From: Gemmatimonadota bacterium
GTDB lineage: Bacteria > Gemmatimonadota > Gemmatimonadetes > Gemmatimonadales > Gemmatimonadaceae
Reading direction: 5' to 3'
Length of the DNA stretch: 35,334 nt
Assembly (NCBI GenBank): GCA_026387895.1
Contig: JAPLKT010000149.1
Span: 1-35,334, forward strand
Shown: in pieces, positions 1 to 7,441 of the stretch
Layout: every line of letters begins with the position of its first letter
How positions within the stretch are numbered: the first letter of the stretch is position 1
Made by a program: the position numbers and the translations under genes
The notes under the pieces: generated by a model
The model's input: only the letters and a program-made list of their open reading frames with translations
What the model was told of the DNA's origin: nothing
Database searches by the model: none

Positions 1-2
1 TC

Positions 3-2033
3 GAACAAAAAGCCACCAGCCATAATCCGCGTTCCACCGTCGGCACTATTACGGAGATTCACGATTACCTGCGCCTGCTGTTCGCGCGCGTCGGCGTGCC
101 GCACTGCATCCACTGTGGGCAGGTGATCCGTCGCCAGACGGCGCAGCAGATCGTCGATGCGATCCTGACGCTCGATCCCGGGCGGCGCGCGATGATCCTC
201 GCGCCCGTGATCCGCCACAAGCGCGGCGAGCACACGAACGTCCTCGACCTGATCCGTCGAGGTGGCTTCGTCCGCGCGAGGATCGACGGCACGGTCGTCA
301 GCATGGACGAGCCGATCGCCCTCGCGCGCAACAAGTGGCACGACATCGACGTCGTCGTGGACCGCATCGTGGTGAAGCCCGATCTCGGCAACCGCCTCGC
401 CGACTCGATCGAAACAGCCCTCACCCTGGCCGAACTCGGCGAAAAAGCTCCCGAAGCACTGCTCGAGCAATACGGGCACGACATGGAGCGCTTCGCCCAC
501 GAGGGAGGCTACACCTTCCACGCGCGCGTCGACGCAGTCCTCCAAGGACTGGGCTTCGACGCCGACAAAGCCAAGACGCAGCTGGTCAAAACCCTTAGCG
601 GCGGCGAACGTGGCCGCCTTGGGCTGGCCGCACAGCTGGTCTCTCCCGCCGACCTCCTGCTCCTCGACGAACCCACCAACCACCTCGACCTCGAGACCAC
701 CACCTGGCTGCAGGATTACCTGCGCGACCTCGACGAGACGGTGGTCGTCATCAGTCACGATCGTGCCTTCCTCGACGAAGTCGTCGACCATGTGCTCCAT
801 CTCGAGGGGGGCACCGGCTACACCTATCGCGGCGGCTACTCCCAATTCGTGGTCCAACGCACAGAACGCCGACTCGCCCAGGAGCGCCAGCTCGAGCAGC
901 AACGCAAGATGATCGCCAAAGAAGAGGACTACATCCGCCGCAACCTGGCCGGCCAAAACACCGCGCAAGCTAAAGGACGCCGCAAGCGTCTCGACCGCCT
1001 CCCGCGCCTCACCCCACCCCCCGGCGAGAACGGCGTGATGATCCTCCGCCTCGAGTCCGACGATCGCGGCGGTGACCGCGTGATTGTCGCCGAAAAGCTC
1101 ACGATCCGTATGGGAGAGCGCACCCTTGTCCGCGGCTTCAGCGCCACCGCCAACCGCGGCGACGTGATCGCGCTTGTGGGGCCCAACGGTGCGGGAAAAT
1201 CGACCTTCATCAAAACGCTCATCGGTGAGCGCGCCCCGGACGAAGGTGAAGTAAAACTCGGCGGCTCCGTGAACGCGGCCTACTTTCGTCAGGATCTCGA
1301 CAAACTCCCGCTCGACAAGTCGCTCTATGACGTCATTGGCGACCTTCGTCCGCTCTGGACCCGTGGCGCTATCCAGAACCACCTCGGCATGTTCGGCTTC
1401 TCCGGCGACGAGGTCTTTCGCTCCACTCGTTCCCTCTCCGGTGGCGAGCGCGCCCGACTCGCGATGGGCATCATCGTGCTGCAGCGCGCCAATCTCCTGA
1501 TTCTCGACGAGCCGACGAACCATCTGGACGTGGAATCCATCGAAGCGCTCGAAGATGCGATCGACGAATACGACGGCTCCGTGCTCCTCGTCTCCCACGA
1601 TCGCGCGCTTCTCCGCGAACTGGCCACACGCGTCTGGGCCTTCAACGGCGAGAAGATGATTGACTACACCGGCACCTTCGCCGAGTGGGAGCAGGACCTC
1701 AAAAACACGGCGCTCGCCGAACGCGCGGCGGCCGCGTTGGCCAACGACACGCGCAAGGAACAGGAGAAAGCCAAGTCCAAGCAGAACGCGTCGTCGCAGA
1801 ACCACGATCACGCCGCGCGTCGCGATGCCAAGCGTGCAGCAGAACGGGCCGAGAAGGACGTGACCGCCGCTGAGGAGAAGGTCGCCGAGATCCGACGCGA
1901 GCTCGAAAATCCTACGCTGTATGACGGGACGGGGGCCAATGCAAAACGCGCCGGTCAGCTCGACAAACAGCTGACCGACGCGCTCAAACAACTCGATACG
2001 GCCATCGCGCGGTGGGCCGCGCTCGAGGAATAG
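3..2033 (+). CDS. UvrA N-terminal segment fused in frame to an ABC-F family ATPase (5'-partial)
   Basis: The reading frame is open from the window edge; the first Met codon is at 96, but the frame upstream already reads as UvrA (HNPRSTVGTITEIHDYLRLL). UvrA-like sequence runs to about 430, including the stretches LAPVIRHKRGEH and DVVVDRIVVKP. From about 430-440 onward it reads as ABC-F: first signature LSGGE at 594-608, Walker B LLLLDEPTNHLD from 654, the linker helices, then a complete second ABC domain with Walker A GPNGAGKS at 1179-1202, LSGGE at 1434-1448 and LLILDEP from 1494. A charged coiled-coil tail follows (about 1728-2030). The first Walker A of a normal ABC-F protein is missing; UvrA's own Walker A would lie upstream of the window. 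ABC-F proteins act on ribosomes, UvrA in nucleotide excision repair; the role of the hybrid is unknown. It may be an assembly misjoin near a contig end or a real chimera. Family calls are firm, biological reality is not. Confidence 0.8.
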   Translation, partial: EQKATSHNPRSTVGTITEIHDYLRLLFARVGVPHCIHCGQVIRRQTAQQIVDAILTLDPGRRAMILAPVIRHKRGEHTNVLDLIRRGGFVRARIDGTVVSMDEPIALARNKWHDIDVVVDRIVVKPDLGNRLADSIETALTLAELGEKAPEALLEQYGHDMERFAHEGGYTFHARVDAVLQGLGFDADKAKTQLVKTLSGGERGRLGLAAQLVSPADLLLLDEPTNHLDLETTTWLQDYLRDLDETVVVISHDRAFLDEVVDHVLHLEGGTGYTYRGGYSQFVVQRTERRLAQERQLEQQRKMIAKEEDYIRRNLAGQNTAQAKGRRKRLDRLPRLTPPPGENGVMILRLESDDRGGDRVIVAEKLTIRMGERTLVRGFSATANRGDVIALVGPNGAGKSTFIKTLIGERAPDEGEVKLGGSVNAAYFRQDLDKLPLDKSLYDVIGDLRPLWTRGAIQNHLGMFGFSGDEVFRSTRSLSGGERARLAMGIIVLQRANLLILDEPTNHLDVESIEALEDAIDEYDGSVLLVSHDRALLRELATRVWAFNGEKMIDYTGTFAEWEQDLKNTALAERAAAALANDTRKEQEKAKSKQNASSQNHDHAARRDAKRAAERAEKDVTAAEEKVAEIRRELENPTLYDGTGANAKRAGQLDKQLTDALKQLDTAIARWAALEE

Positions 2034-2036
2034 CAC

Positions 2037-2066
2037 CGCGGGCTCAGTCCACCGACTGAGCCCGCG
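2037..2066 (+). terminator. Strong hairpin after the ABC-F gene
   Basis: A perfect 13-bp GC-rich stem (2037-2049 with 2054-2066) closes a CACC tetraloop, 3 nt after the stop codon. No T-run follows, so it may be a weakly intrinsic or Rho-assisted terminator, or a 3'-end stabiliser. It lies between convergent genes. Confidence 0.7.
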
Positions 2067-2072
2067 TCACAT

Positions 2073-2160
2073 CAGAGGCTTTTCAGAGGCTTTTCAGAGG
2101 CTTTTCAGAGGCTTTTCAGAGGCTTTTCAGAGGCTTTTCAGAGGCTTTTCAGAGGCTTTT
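2073..2160. repeat. 11-bp x 8 perfect tandem repeat
   Basis: Eight uninterrupted copies of CAGAGGCTTTT fill the gap between the ABC-F hairpin and the Rieske gene. The last T at 2160 is also the final base of the minus-strand TGA that ends the extended Rieske frame, so the array starts exactly at that stop codon. The unit length is not a multiple of three and the array is not coding. Perfect identity between copies suggests recent expansion by slippage. Confidence 0.95.
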
Positions 2161-2252
2161 CAGGAGGGACGGCTGATCTTCACAGTCCCAGCAGCACCGT
2201 CGTACACGGTGGTAAAGGCGGTGAGGCTCGATGTCGCCTGTCCGCCAGCCTA
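2160..2252 (-). other. Read-on tail of the Rieske gene beyond an in-frame TAG
   Basis: Beyond the TAG at 2250-2252 the same frame stays open for 29 codons to TGA at 2160-2162. It reads AGGQATSSLT, AFTTVYDGAA, GTVKISRPS, which looks like the normal C-terminal strands of small Rieske domains (compare endings of the type 'TFTTTYD..TVTIS'). The amber codon therefore interrupts a conserved domain. A single change such as TGG to TAG would explain it, as would a sequencing error. Confidence 0.8.
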
Positions 2253-2681
2253 CGCGCCCGTCGTCGCAAACTGTGCACCGTGGTTCGGGCAGGTCCAGCC
2301 GCTGCCGCTGAATCCAATCGTGGAACCGGCGTGCGGGCAGACCATCGACAGCGCAACGAACGTGCTCGCGCCGGTACGCACGAGCGCCGTGGGGGGCCCC
2401 GAACCGCCGTCCACGCGCGCCACACCACCAACCGCTGAAAGCGCGGAGTAACTAGCCAACGAAACCGTAATCAATCCACCGCTCGCGCCGCCGGGACTGG
2501 TCGGGCTCGACGCTCCACACGCCTCAAGAATGGCGACCGCAGCGGCCAGTGACGCCGCCGACACAAAGGCGCGCCGACTCACCCCCTCGCGCTTCGCCTC
2601 AAGCGCCTCGCAGAGGCCAGCGCACGCGGGTACCGCAGTGTTGGCAGACGGCGTGGCGGAGTTCTGAGCAATCCGTTCCAT
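2250..2681 (-). CDS. Tat-exported Rieske [2Fe-2S] protein, C-terminus cut by an amber codon
   Basis: As read this gives 143 residues; ignoring the TAG it would be 173. A twin-arginine motif SRRAFVSAA (about residues 35-43) is followed by a hydrophobic stretch and a lipobox-like LEACG, suggesting a Tat-dependent, possibly lipid-anchored protein facing the periplasm. The cluster ligands are visible as CPH (C115, H117) and CPNH (C131, H134). These small Rieske proteins pass electrons; the partner is not known. The start follows the stop of the upstream membrane-protein gene by 8 nt, with AAAGGA as a possible ribosome site overlapping that gene's end, so the two are probably cotranscribed. The stop removes the last strands of the fold, which may leave the protein unstable. 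Confidence 0.88.
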   Translation of the reverse strand: MERIAQNSATPSANTAVPACAGLCEALEAKREGVSRRAFVSAASLAAAVAILEACGASSPTSPGGASGGLITVSLASYSALSAVGGVARVDGGSGPPTALVRTGASTFVALSMVCPHAGSTIGFSGSGWTCPNHGAQFATTGA

Positions 2682-2689
2682 GGTTCGAA

Positions 2690-3304
2690 TTAGTCCTTTC
2701 TGAATGGTGAGAGCATCATCACATAACTACTCAGCGCAAGCACGGAGCTGCCGATCGCCCAGTTTTTGTGCGTATTGCGATCCGCGGACGAATTTCTTGC
2801 GCTCGACCCCATAGACCCGGTGTAGGCGAATCCGGCATCGGACGCGAGCATAAGCGCAGCGTGAACCGTGCGCCACGCGAGCCCACTCGTCTGACTCCGA
2901 GTCTCCCACCAGTTCAGCGCTCCGGTCACGCTGTTCACTGCAAAGAGGCCGCCGAGCGCGTACGCCAGCGGCTTGTGGACCGCCGTGGCCCACGCCGGGC
3001 GCGGCGACCCGCTTGCATCCGCGTTGTACAGATTTTCACCAACAATGAGCTGCGCCGCAAACAACGGCAGCGTCGCATAGCTCGCGATCTGATGAATTTT
3101 AAGCCGTGTTTCGTACGCGTCGCTGAGTTGTAGGGCTTTCTGCTTCGCCTTGGGCACCGTATCGGTCAGCACCGTATCGGTCAGCACCAAGCGGGTGACG
3201 CCAACTGGCATATCCACAGGACCCAACTTCTGCGGAGCATCCTGCGGAGAGCCCTGCACAGGAGCGACGTGGAGCGCGACCGCCAACTGGAGTAGGACAA
3301 TCAT
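2690..3304 (-). CDS. Four-helix membrane protein with one His per helix, cytochrome b561-like layout
   Basis: A 204-residue protein with a signal-like N-terminus (MIVLLQLAVALHVAPVQG) and four predicted membrane helices at about 71-89, 110-130, 145-163 and 179-198. Each helix begins with a histidine (H71, H110, H148, H179). In an antiparallel bundle H71/H148 would lie on one side and H110/H179 on the other, the arrangement expected for two b-type hemes as in cytochrome b561. This is inference from spacing; I do not recognise a named family. It is directly upstream of the Rieske gene (8 nt), suggesting a shared electron-transfer role. The start is supported by GGAGG 6-7 nt upstream. A 15-bp duplication gives a repeated LTDTV near residue 41. 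Confidence 0.7.
   Translation of the reverse strand: MIVLLQLAVALHVAPVQGSPQDAPQKLGPVDMPVGVTRLVLTDTVLTDTVPKAKQKALQLSDAYETRLKIHQIASYATLPLFAAQLIVGENLYNADASGSPRPAWATAVHKPLAYALGGLFAVNSVTGALNWWETRSQTSGLAWRTVHAALMLASDAGFAYTGSMGSSARNSSADRNTHKNWAIGSSVLALSSYVMMLSPFRKD
3154..3183. repeat. 15-bp x 2 in-frame duplication
   Basis: Two adjacent copies of GCACCGTATCGGTCA inside the four-helix membrane protein gene, followed by a partial third (GCACC). It adds five residues (LTDTV) between signal peptide and first helix. Confidence 0.9.
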
Positions 3305-3409
3305 TTACGACCTCCGGAATGGGCTCAAGGCCCTGCCGAGTCACTGAGGCCTAGGCGCCTCGATTCTGGAACCCCGCTTCGTACCAAACGTTCGCGAGCC
3401 CTACGGCGC

Positions 3410-3883
3410 CTACTGGGCGTCTGGACGAAGTTTCCGATAGGTGGCGATCGCCTGTCGCATCGCGAGCAACGACGACGCCTGGAGCTCAAACTCCACCTGT
3501 ACCTGCTGGAGCTGCTCGGGCGTGTGCTTGCCGAGCCGCTTGACCAACGTGGCCCGCAAATCATGCCGGCGCGCGGTGTCGCGGCTCGCATGCCAGAGGC
3601 TGTTCGCGGTGTGCCACAGCGTCTCGTCCAGCGTACCCTTCCCCTGCGCTGCGGCTGTTTCGTACGTCTCGGCGCACACCGTCAAATACCCCACCGCCGC
3701 ATCGCACATCTGGGCCACATGCTTCAGCTCATCGTCGAGCCAACCTTTCGTGAGCAAACGTCCCACGCGTTCATGCTGACGGGACGCTTCGACTGCCGCG
3801 CGCAATAGCGCATCGGCAACTTCACTCAGCGACGGAGCAACAACAACTTCATCCTTCGGAGCGGACTGCTTAGCCGGGGGCAT
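3410..3883 (-). CDS. Small helical protein of unknown function
   Basis: 157 residues, rich in Ala, Leu and Gln, predicted mostly alpha-helical, with no signal peptide or membrane segment. Visible local motifs are LWHTANSLWHASRDTARRH and a Gln-rich helix near the C-terminus (TPEQLQQVQVEFELQ). I recognise no family. The preceding intergenic stretch (3884-3995) has no clear Shine-Dalgarno site. It lies upstream of the Rieske pair on the same strand but is separated by 105 bp, which includes a small GAGGC/GCCTC stem, so cotranscription is uncertain. Confidence 0.6.
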   Translation of the reverse strand: MPPAKQSAPKDEVVVAPSLSEVADALLRAAVEASRQHERVGRLLTKGWLDDELKHVAQMCDAAVGYLTVCAETYETAAAQGKGTLDETLWHTANSLWHASRDTARRHDLRATLVKRLGKHTPEQLQQVQVEFELQASSLLAMRQAIATYRKLRPDAQ

Positions 3884-3995
3884 CGGTCTTCGGTGCTAGA
3901 GGTATGTGAACTATGACAGGGACCACACCCCATGACAAGCCTCCTCCCAGGTCGGCAGGCGCATCGCCCGTGGCGGTAAACGACGGTTGATTCTC

Positions 3996-4571
3996 TTAAC
4001 CGACCCGGTGAGTGAGCGCGGCCAGTCGTTGTTCGATGGCGGCAAGCCGCTCCATCACCGCCTCATGCTGTTGCGTGCCCGTGCCAGGTTCACGCAACAC
4101 GAAGCTCAGCGTCCCGCTGACTTCGAGACGCGCACAGTCCACATCATGGAGATGTTCAATCCCCTGCTTGCGAGCAGCCGTCTCCAACTCTTCGCGTGTG
4201 ATCATGTTGCGACGCAATGCGGCACGCAGAATCTTGCCGTCCTGAATCAGTTCTTCTGGCCGTCCTTCAATCACCCGACGCGCCCGCGGGTGGCGGAACA
4301 CGAAGCGCACGAGCGCCTCGTTCACCACAAAGAGCACGGCCGCGCCGATCAACCCGCCGAGCAGCGAGTTGTCATTGCCGATAATCGCATTCTGCACGGT
4401 ATTCGAGAGCAGCAACAGCACGATAAAGTCGAGCGGATTCAACTGCCCCAACTCGCGCTTACCGAACAGCCGCAGTCCCGCGACCAAGAACGCGTACACG
4501 GCAACAGTGCGCATGACCTTCTCCGCAATGGGAACGCCCGTCACCATCATATCCTGCCACATACCGTGCAT
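3996..4571 (-). CDS. DUF421 / YetF family membrane protein
   Basis: 191 residues. The N-terminal part has hydrophobic segments (about 18-36, 46-66, 72-90) with the family-typical run FGKRELGQLNPLDF followed by IVLLLLSNTVQNA and IGNDNSLLGGLIGA. The cytoplasmic C-terminal domain contains the typical GRPEELIQDGKI and RNMITREELETAARKQGI. The last 30 residues (HEAVMERLAAIEQRLAALTHRV) form a short coiled coil beyond the usual domain. The role of the family is not settled; YetF-like proteins are inner-membrane proteins linked to sporulation or stress in other bacteria. It starts 27 nt after fahA ends and may be at the tail of that operon. Confidence 0.85.
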   Translation of the reverse strand: MHGMWQDMMVTGVPIAEKVMRTVAVYAFLVAGLRLFGKRELGQLNPLDFIVLLLLSNTVQNAIIGNDNSLLGGLIGAAVLFVVNEALVRFVFRHPRARRVIEGRPEELIQDGKILRAALRRNMITREELETAARKQGIEHLHDVDCARLEVSGTLSFVLREPGTGTQQHEAVMERLAAIEQRLAALTHRVG

Positions 4572-4598
4572 CCGGGCCTCCGTCAGTAAACTGCGAGC

Positions 4599-5954
4599 CT
4601 ATTCCGCGGCGATCACTTCGCCGCGGCACGGACCAAAGCCGATGCGCACCGCGCCGTCGCGCCCGCACCAGCCTCGAAACTCTACGACATCGCCATCCAT
4701 CAGGAACGCCCGCGTCTCGCCGCTCGGTAACGTGACCGGCGTCTTGCCGCGCAGCGTGAGTTCCATCATCGATCCACGTTCGGTGGGACCCGGACCGCTC
4801 ACCGTCCCGCTGCCGAGCAGATCGCCAGGGCGCAGGTTGCATCCATTCGACGCATGATGCGTCAGCATCTGCGCGAATGTCCAGTACATCGTACGGAAAT
4901 CGGCACCACATAGCTGGACCGCGGGGATCCCTGACGCGCGCATGGCCGCGCTCTGCAGCCAGACTTCGAGGCGAATATCAATAGCGCCCTGCGCCGCGTC
5001 GTGGGCATTGGACAAATACGGCAACGGCGCGGGATCTCCCTCCGGACGCACATACGACTCGCACCGATAGGGCGCGAGTGCGTCGAGCGTCACCACCCAC
5101 GGGGACACGCTCGTGGCAAAACTCTTCGCCAAGAACGGACCCAGCGGCTGATACTCCCACCCCTGCACATCACGGGCCGACCAGTCGTTGAGCAAACAGA
5201 TGCCAAAGAGACGCGATTCCGCTCGGTCGAGCGGCACCGGCTGACCCATCCCATTCTCACCACAGACAAACGCACCCAACTCGAGTTCGTAATCGAGACT
5301 TCGCGTCGGTGCGACGATCGGATCAACGGCGGGATCAGGGCGTAGCTGTCCGGCCGGCCGGCGAACCGCGGTCCCGCTCAGCACCACGCTCGACGCCCGT
5401 CCGTGATACCCGATCGGGATCCACTTGTAGTTCGGCATCAGCGGCTGATCGGGCCTCAGCATCACACCGATGTTCGTCGCATGATGCACGGACGCGTAGA
5501 AGTCGGTGTAGTCCCCAATCTGTGCTGGGAGCAGCATCGTCGCGTCAGACATCGGCACAAGAATCTGCGCGCGCCACTGCTGCGCGCGACTCGCCTCGTC
5601 ACCGGTGTTCCGCAATATGCGGCTCGCCGCATGGCGTACCGCGCGCGCGCCTTCGCGCCCCAGCGCCATCAATGCGTTGAGCGACGTCGCACACAACGCG
5701 TCGCACACCGCAGCACGTTGCGTGCTGGGTAACGCATCGAACACCCCACCACGCACCGCCGCAGCACAATCTAGAATCTGATCACCAATCGCGATCCCGA
5801 TCCGCGGCGTCTTCTCGGCCGCCGTACAAAACACGCCGAAAGGAAGATTCTGAATGGGAAAGTCCGTGACCCCATCATTCGCTCGCTCCACCCACGAACG
5901 AAGGGTCGAATCGTGCGTCTCGTCGAGCATCGAACCGTTAGACATATCGGTCAC
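4599..5954 (-). CDS. fahA: Fumarylacetoacetase
   Basis: 451 residues, close to the usual family length. It cleaves 4-fumarylacetoacetate to fumarate and acetoacetate, the last step of tyrosine/homogentisate breakdown. The N-terminal FAH domain contains the expected FPIQNLPFGVF; the C-terminal domain has DYTDFYASVHHATNIG, YHGRASSVVLSG, the metal-site region DYELELGAFVC, and LLNDWSARDVQGWEYQPLGPFLAKSF. The GTG start at 5954 overlaps the upstream TGA (GTGA, 5951-5954), indicating translational coupling; an in-frame ATG at 5945 is the alternative. Other tyrosine-catabolic genes (hppD, hmgA) are not in the window. Family assignment is very secure. Confidence 0.95.
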   Translation of the reverse strand: MTDMSNGSMLDETHDSTLRSWVERANDGVTDFPIQNLPFGVFCTAAEKTPRIGIAIGDQILDCAAAVRGGVFDALPSTQRAAVCDALCATSLNALMALGREGARAVRHAASRILRNTGDEASRAQQWRAQILVPMSDATMLLPAQIGDYTDFYASVHHATNIGVMLRPDQPLMPNYKWIPIGYHGRASSVVLSGTAVRRPAGQLRPDPAVDPIVAPTRSLDYELELGAFVCGENGMGQPVPLDRAESRLFGICLLNDWSARDVQGWEYQPLGPFLAKSFATSVSPWVVTLDALAPYRCESYVRPEGDPAPLPYLSNAHDAAQGAIDIRLEVWLQSAAMRASGIPAVQLCGADFRTMYWTFAQMLTHHASNGCNLRPGDLLGSGTVSGPGPTERGSMMELTLRGKTPVTLPSGETRAFLMDGDVVEFRGWCGRDGAVRIGFGPCRGEVIAAE

Positions 5955-6835
5955 AGCATCGCCAATTGCTTGAGGTCGTGGATGGGTTCCTCAAACGAAC
6001 AGGAACCAAAGGAGTTTGCAGCACCAGCGCGTGCCGTGTGAATATCCGCGACTGGCACGCACCAGTCACGCCAGCGAATACCATGCGCGTCAACCTGGAA
6101 CGCCTTGGGGTCACGCTCTTCGAGCAGCGCAACCGCGTCATGCATCGGCAGCCCATGGCGCATAAGCATCGACGCGCATATCACATTCAGAAAACCAAAC
6201 ATCGTCCCCTGCGGCGCATCCTCAGCATACATCAGGCGATACTCGCCCCGCACCGGGTGATGCAGCCCTGCCGTGGCCTTGCACGCGACACCCGCACGCG
6301 CGCACGACGACAAAAAGTGCGCGACCGCCTGCGCAGCGGGGAACGCCTCCACCGTGACACCGCCGGTTCGCACCTTCGCCCGCATCCCGTGCGCGGCGAT
6401 CGCATCCACGAGCAGGTCGGTGGACGCACCGAGCGGAATTTCCACGTACACGAGTCGCCCCTCGCCCTGCAGCACGGAAAGCGCCGCCACGTCGTGAACC
6501 GTTGTCGCCTTCGCCTCGATGGAGTCAATGATGGCACGGTCGACGTAGGACCTGTTAAACCGCTCCATCACCTCCGCATCCGTGGCACCCGCGAGTACCG
6601 ATAACCGCCAGGGGGTACCCACCGTCAGGAGTTCGGTCGCCTCAGCGCTGAACTCGACGAGCCGCGCCACGGGCACCACGAATCGGCCGAGCGCCCACGC
6701 CTCCGCACCATCGCGATAGCGCGCGTAGGCGCGCACCGCATCTCGCATGCCTAGTGCGGCAGGCGGAAACAGGCCGGCATAGTCAATCAGCCCAGCCAGC
6801 AACTCGTCGATAGCACGTGTTCGCGGCACGCTCAC
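5951..6835 (-). CDS. Conserved protein of unknown function coupled to fahA
   Basis: 294 residues, soluble, no signal peptide. Notable motifs are LIDYAGLFPPAALGM near the N-terminus, GRFVVPVARL (about residues 50-60), VYVEIPLG, AKVRTGGVTVEAFP (about 155-170) and GLHHPVRGEY. The alternation of short hydrophobic strands with helices, the K-R-G-G run and the late H-H-P suggest a TIM-barrel-like fold, but this is only a guess. Its stop overlaps the fahA start by 4 bp (GTGA), so it is translated with fahA and may act in aromatic or fumarylacetoacetate metabolism. The start chosen is the first Met; no strong Shine-Dalgarno site is seen. Confidence 0.8.
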   Translation of the reverse strand: MSVPRTRAIDELLAGLIDYAGLFPPAALGMRDAVRAYARYRDGAEAWALGRFVVPVARLVEFSAEATELLTVGTPWRLSVLAGATDAEVMERFNRSYVDRAIIDSIEAKATTVHDVAALSVLQGEGRLVYVEIPLGASTDLLVDAIAAHGMRAKVRTGGVTVEAFPAAQAVAHFLSSCARAGVACKATAGLHHPVRGEYRLMYAEDAPQGTMFGFLNVICASMLMRHGLPMHDAVALLEERDPKAFQVDAHGIRWRDWCVPVADIHTARAGAANSFGSCSFEEPIHDLKQLAML

Positions 6836-6943
6836 ATCCGCGGCTTGGCGTCCATATGCATCCGTAGCCCCCTCTGCATCTCACGCCAACCGTTCGACGC
6901 ACGGATCATCAGCATCACCTCAGAAAGACCGCATGTGAGCGAA

Positions 6944-7441
6944 TCAGAGATAGGGCGTAAGCACTGGGAACGTCGCCCGCGTTGCCGCGACCATCTGCGG
7001 TTCGGCCGACATCAAGCGGAAGTCGGAAAACTCGAATCCGGGCGCCACAGTGCAGCCAACGAGGGTGTACGCACCAAGCGAACGCGCCGCCTGCCAAGCG
7101 CCAGCAGGAACGACACGTACCGGAGCACTCTCGGCGCCCACTGGTCCGAGCTGCAGCGCGCGATGCTCACTCGACTGCTGGTTGAGCACGTGGAGCTCGA
7201 GCGGCGCGCCCTCGTAGAAATGCCAGAGTTCGTCCGAGGCAACGCGGTGAAGACGGCTGACATCTCCCTCGGCGAGCAGATAATAGATCGTCGTCGCCGC
7301 CCAGCGCTCGGACCGTCCATCATCCGTGCGCACCATGCGACGTGAGCGAAAAATCTCGCGGAAATATCCGCCTTCAGGATGTGGCGTGAGCCCGAGCGTT
7401 TCGATCAACTCGGCGGCGCGTCCCGTTGGTGTCTCTGTCAT
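6944..7441 (-). CDS. DUF985 cupin protein
   Basis: 165 residues from the preferred start (MTETPTGRAAEL). The family core is clear: LIETLGLTPHPEGGYFREIFRS, IYYLLAEGDVSRLHRV, SDELWHFYEGAPLELHVL, VPAGAWQAA and YTLVGCTVAPGFEFSDF. The His/Glu residues of the second and third runs are the probable metal ligands of the single cupin barrel. Function of the family is not established; a sugar- or small-molecule-modifying role is usually assumed. The ATG at 7439-7441 overlaps the stop of the upstream mutarotase-like gene by one base (TGATG), which decides the start over the longer frame that begins at 7471. Confidence 0.9.
   Translation of the reverse strand: MTETPTGRAAELIETLGLTPHPEGGYFREIFRSRRMVRTDDGRSERWAATTIYYLLAEGDVSRLHRVASDELWHFYEGAPLELHVLNQQSSEHRALQLGPVGAESAPVRVVPAGAWQAARSLGAYTLVGCTVAPGFEFSDFRLMSAEPQMVAATRATFPVLTPYL

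Noticed and set aside
2073..2160. CRISPR array
   Set aside because: The units are contiguous 11-mers with no spacers; there are no cas genes.
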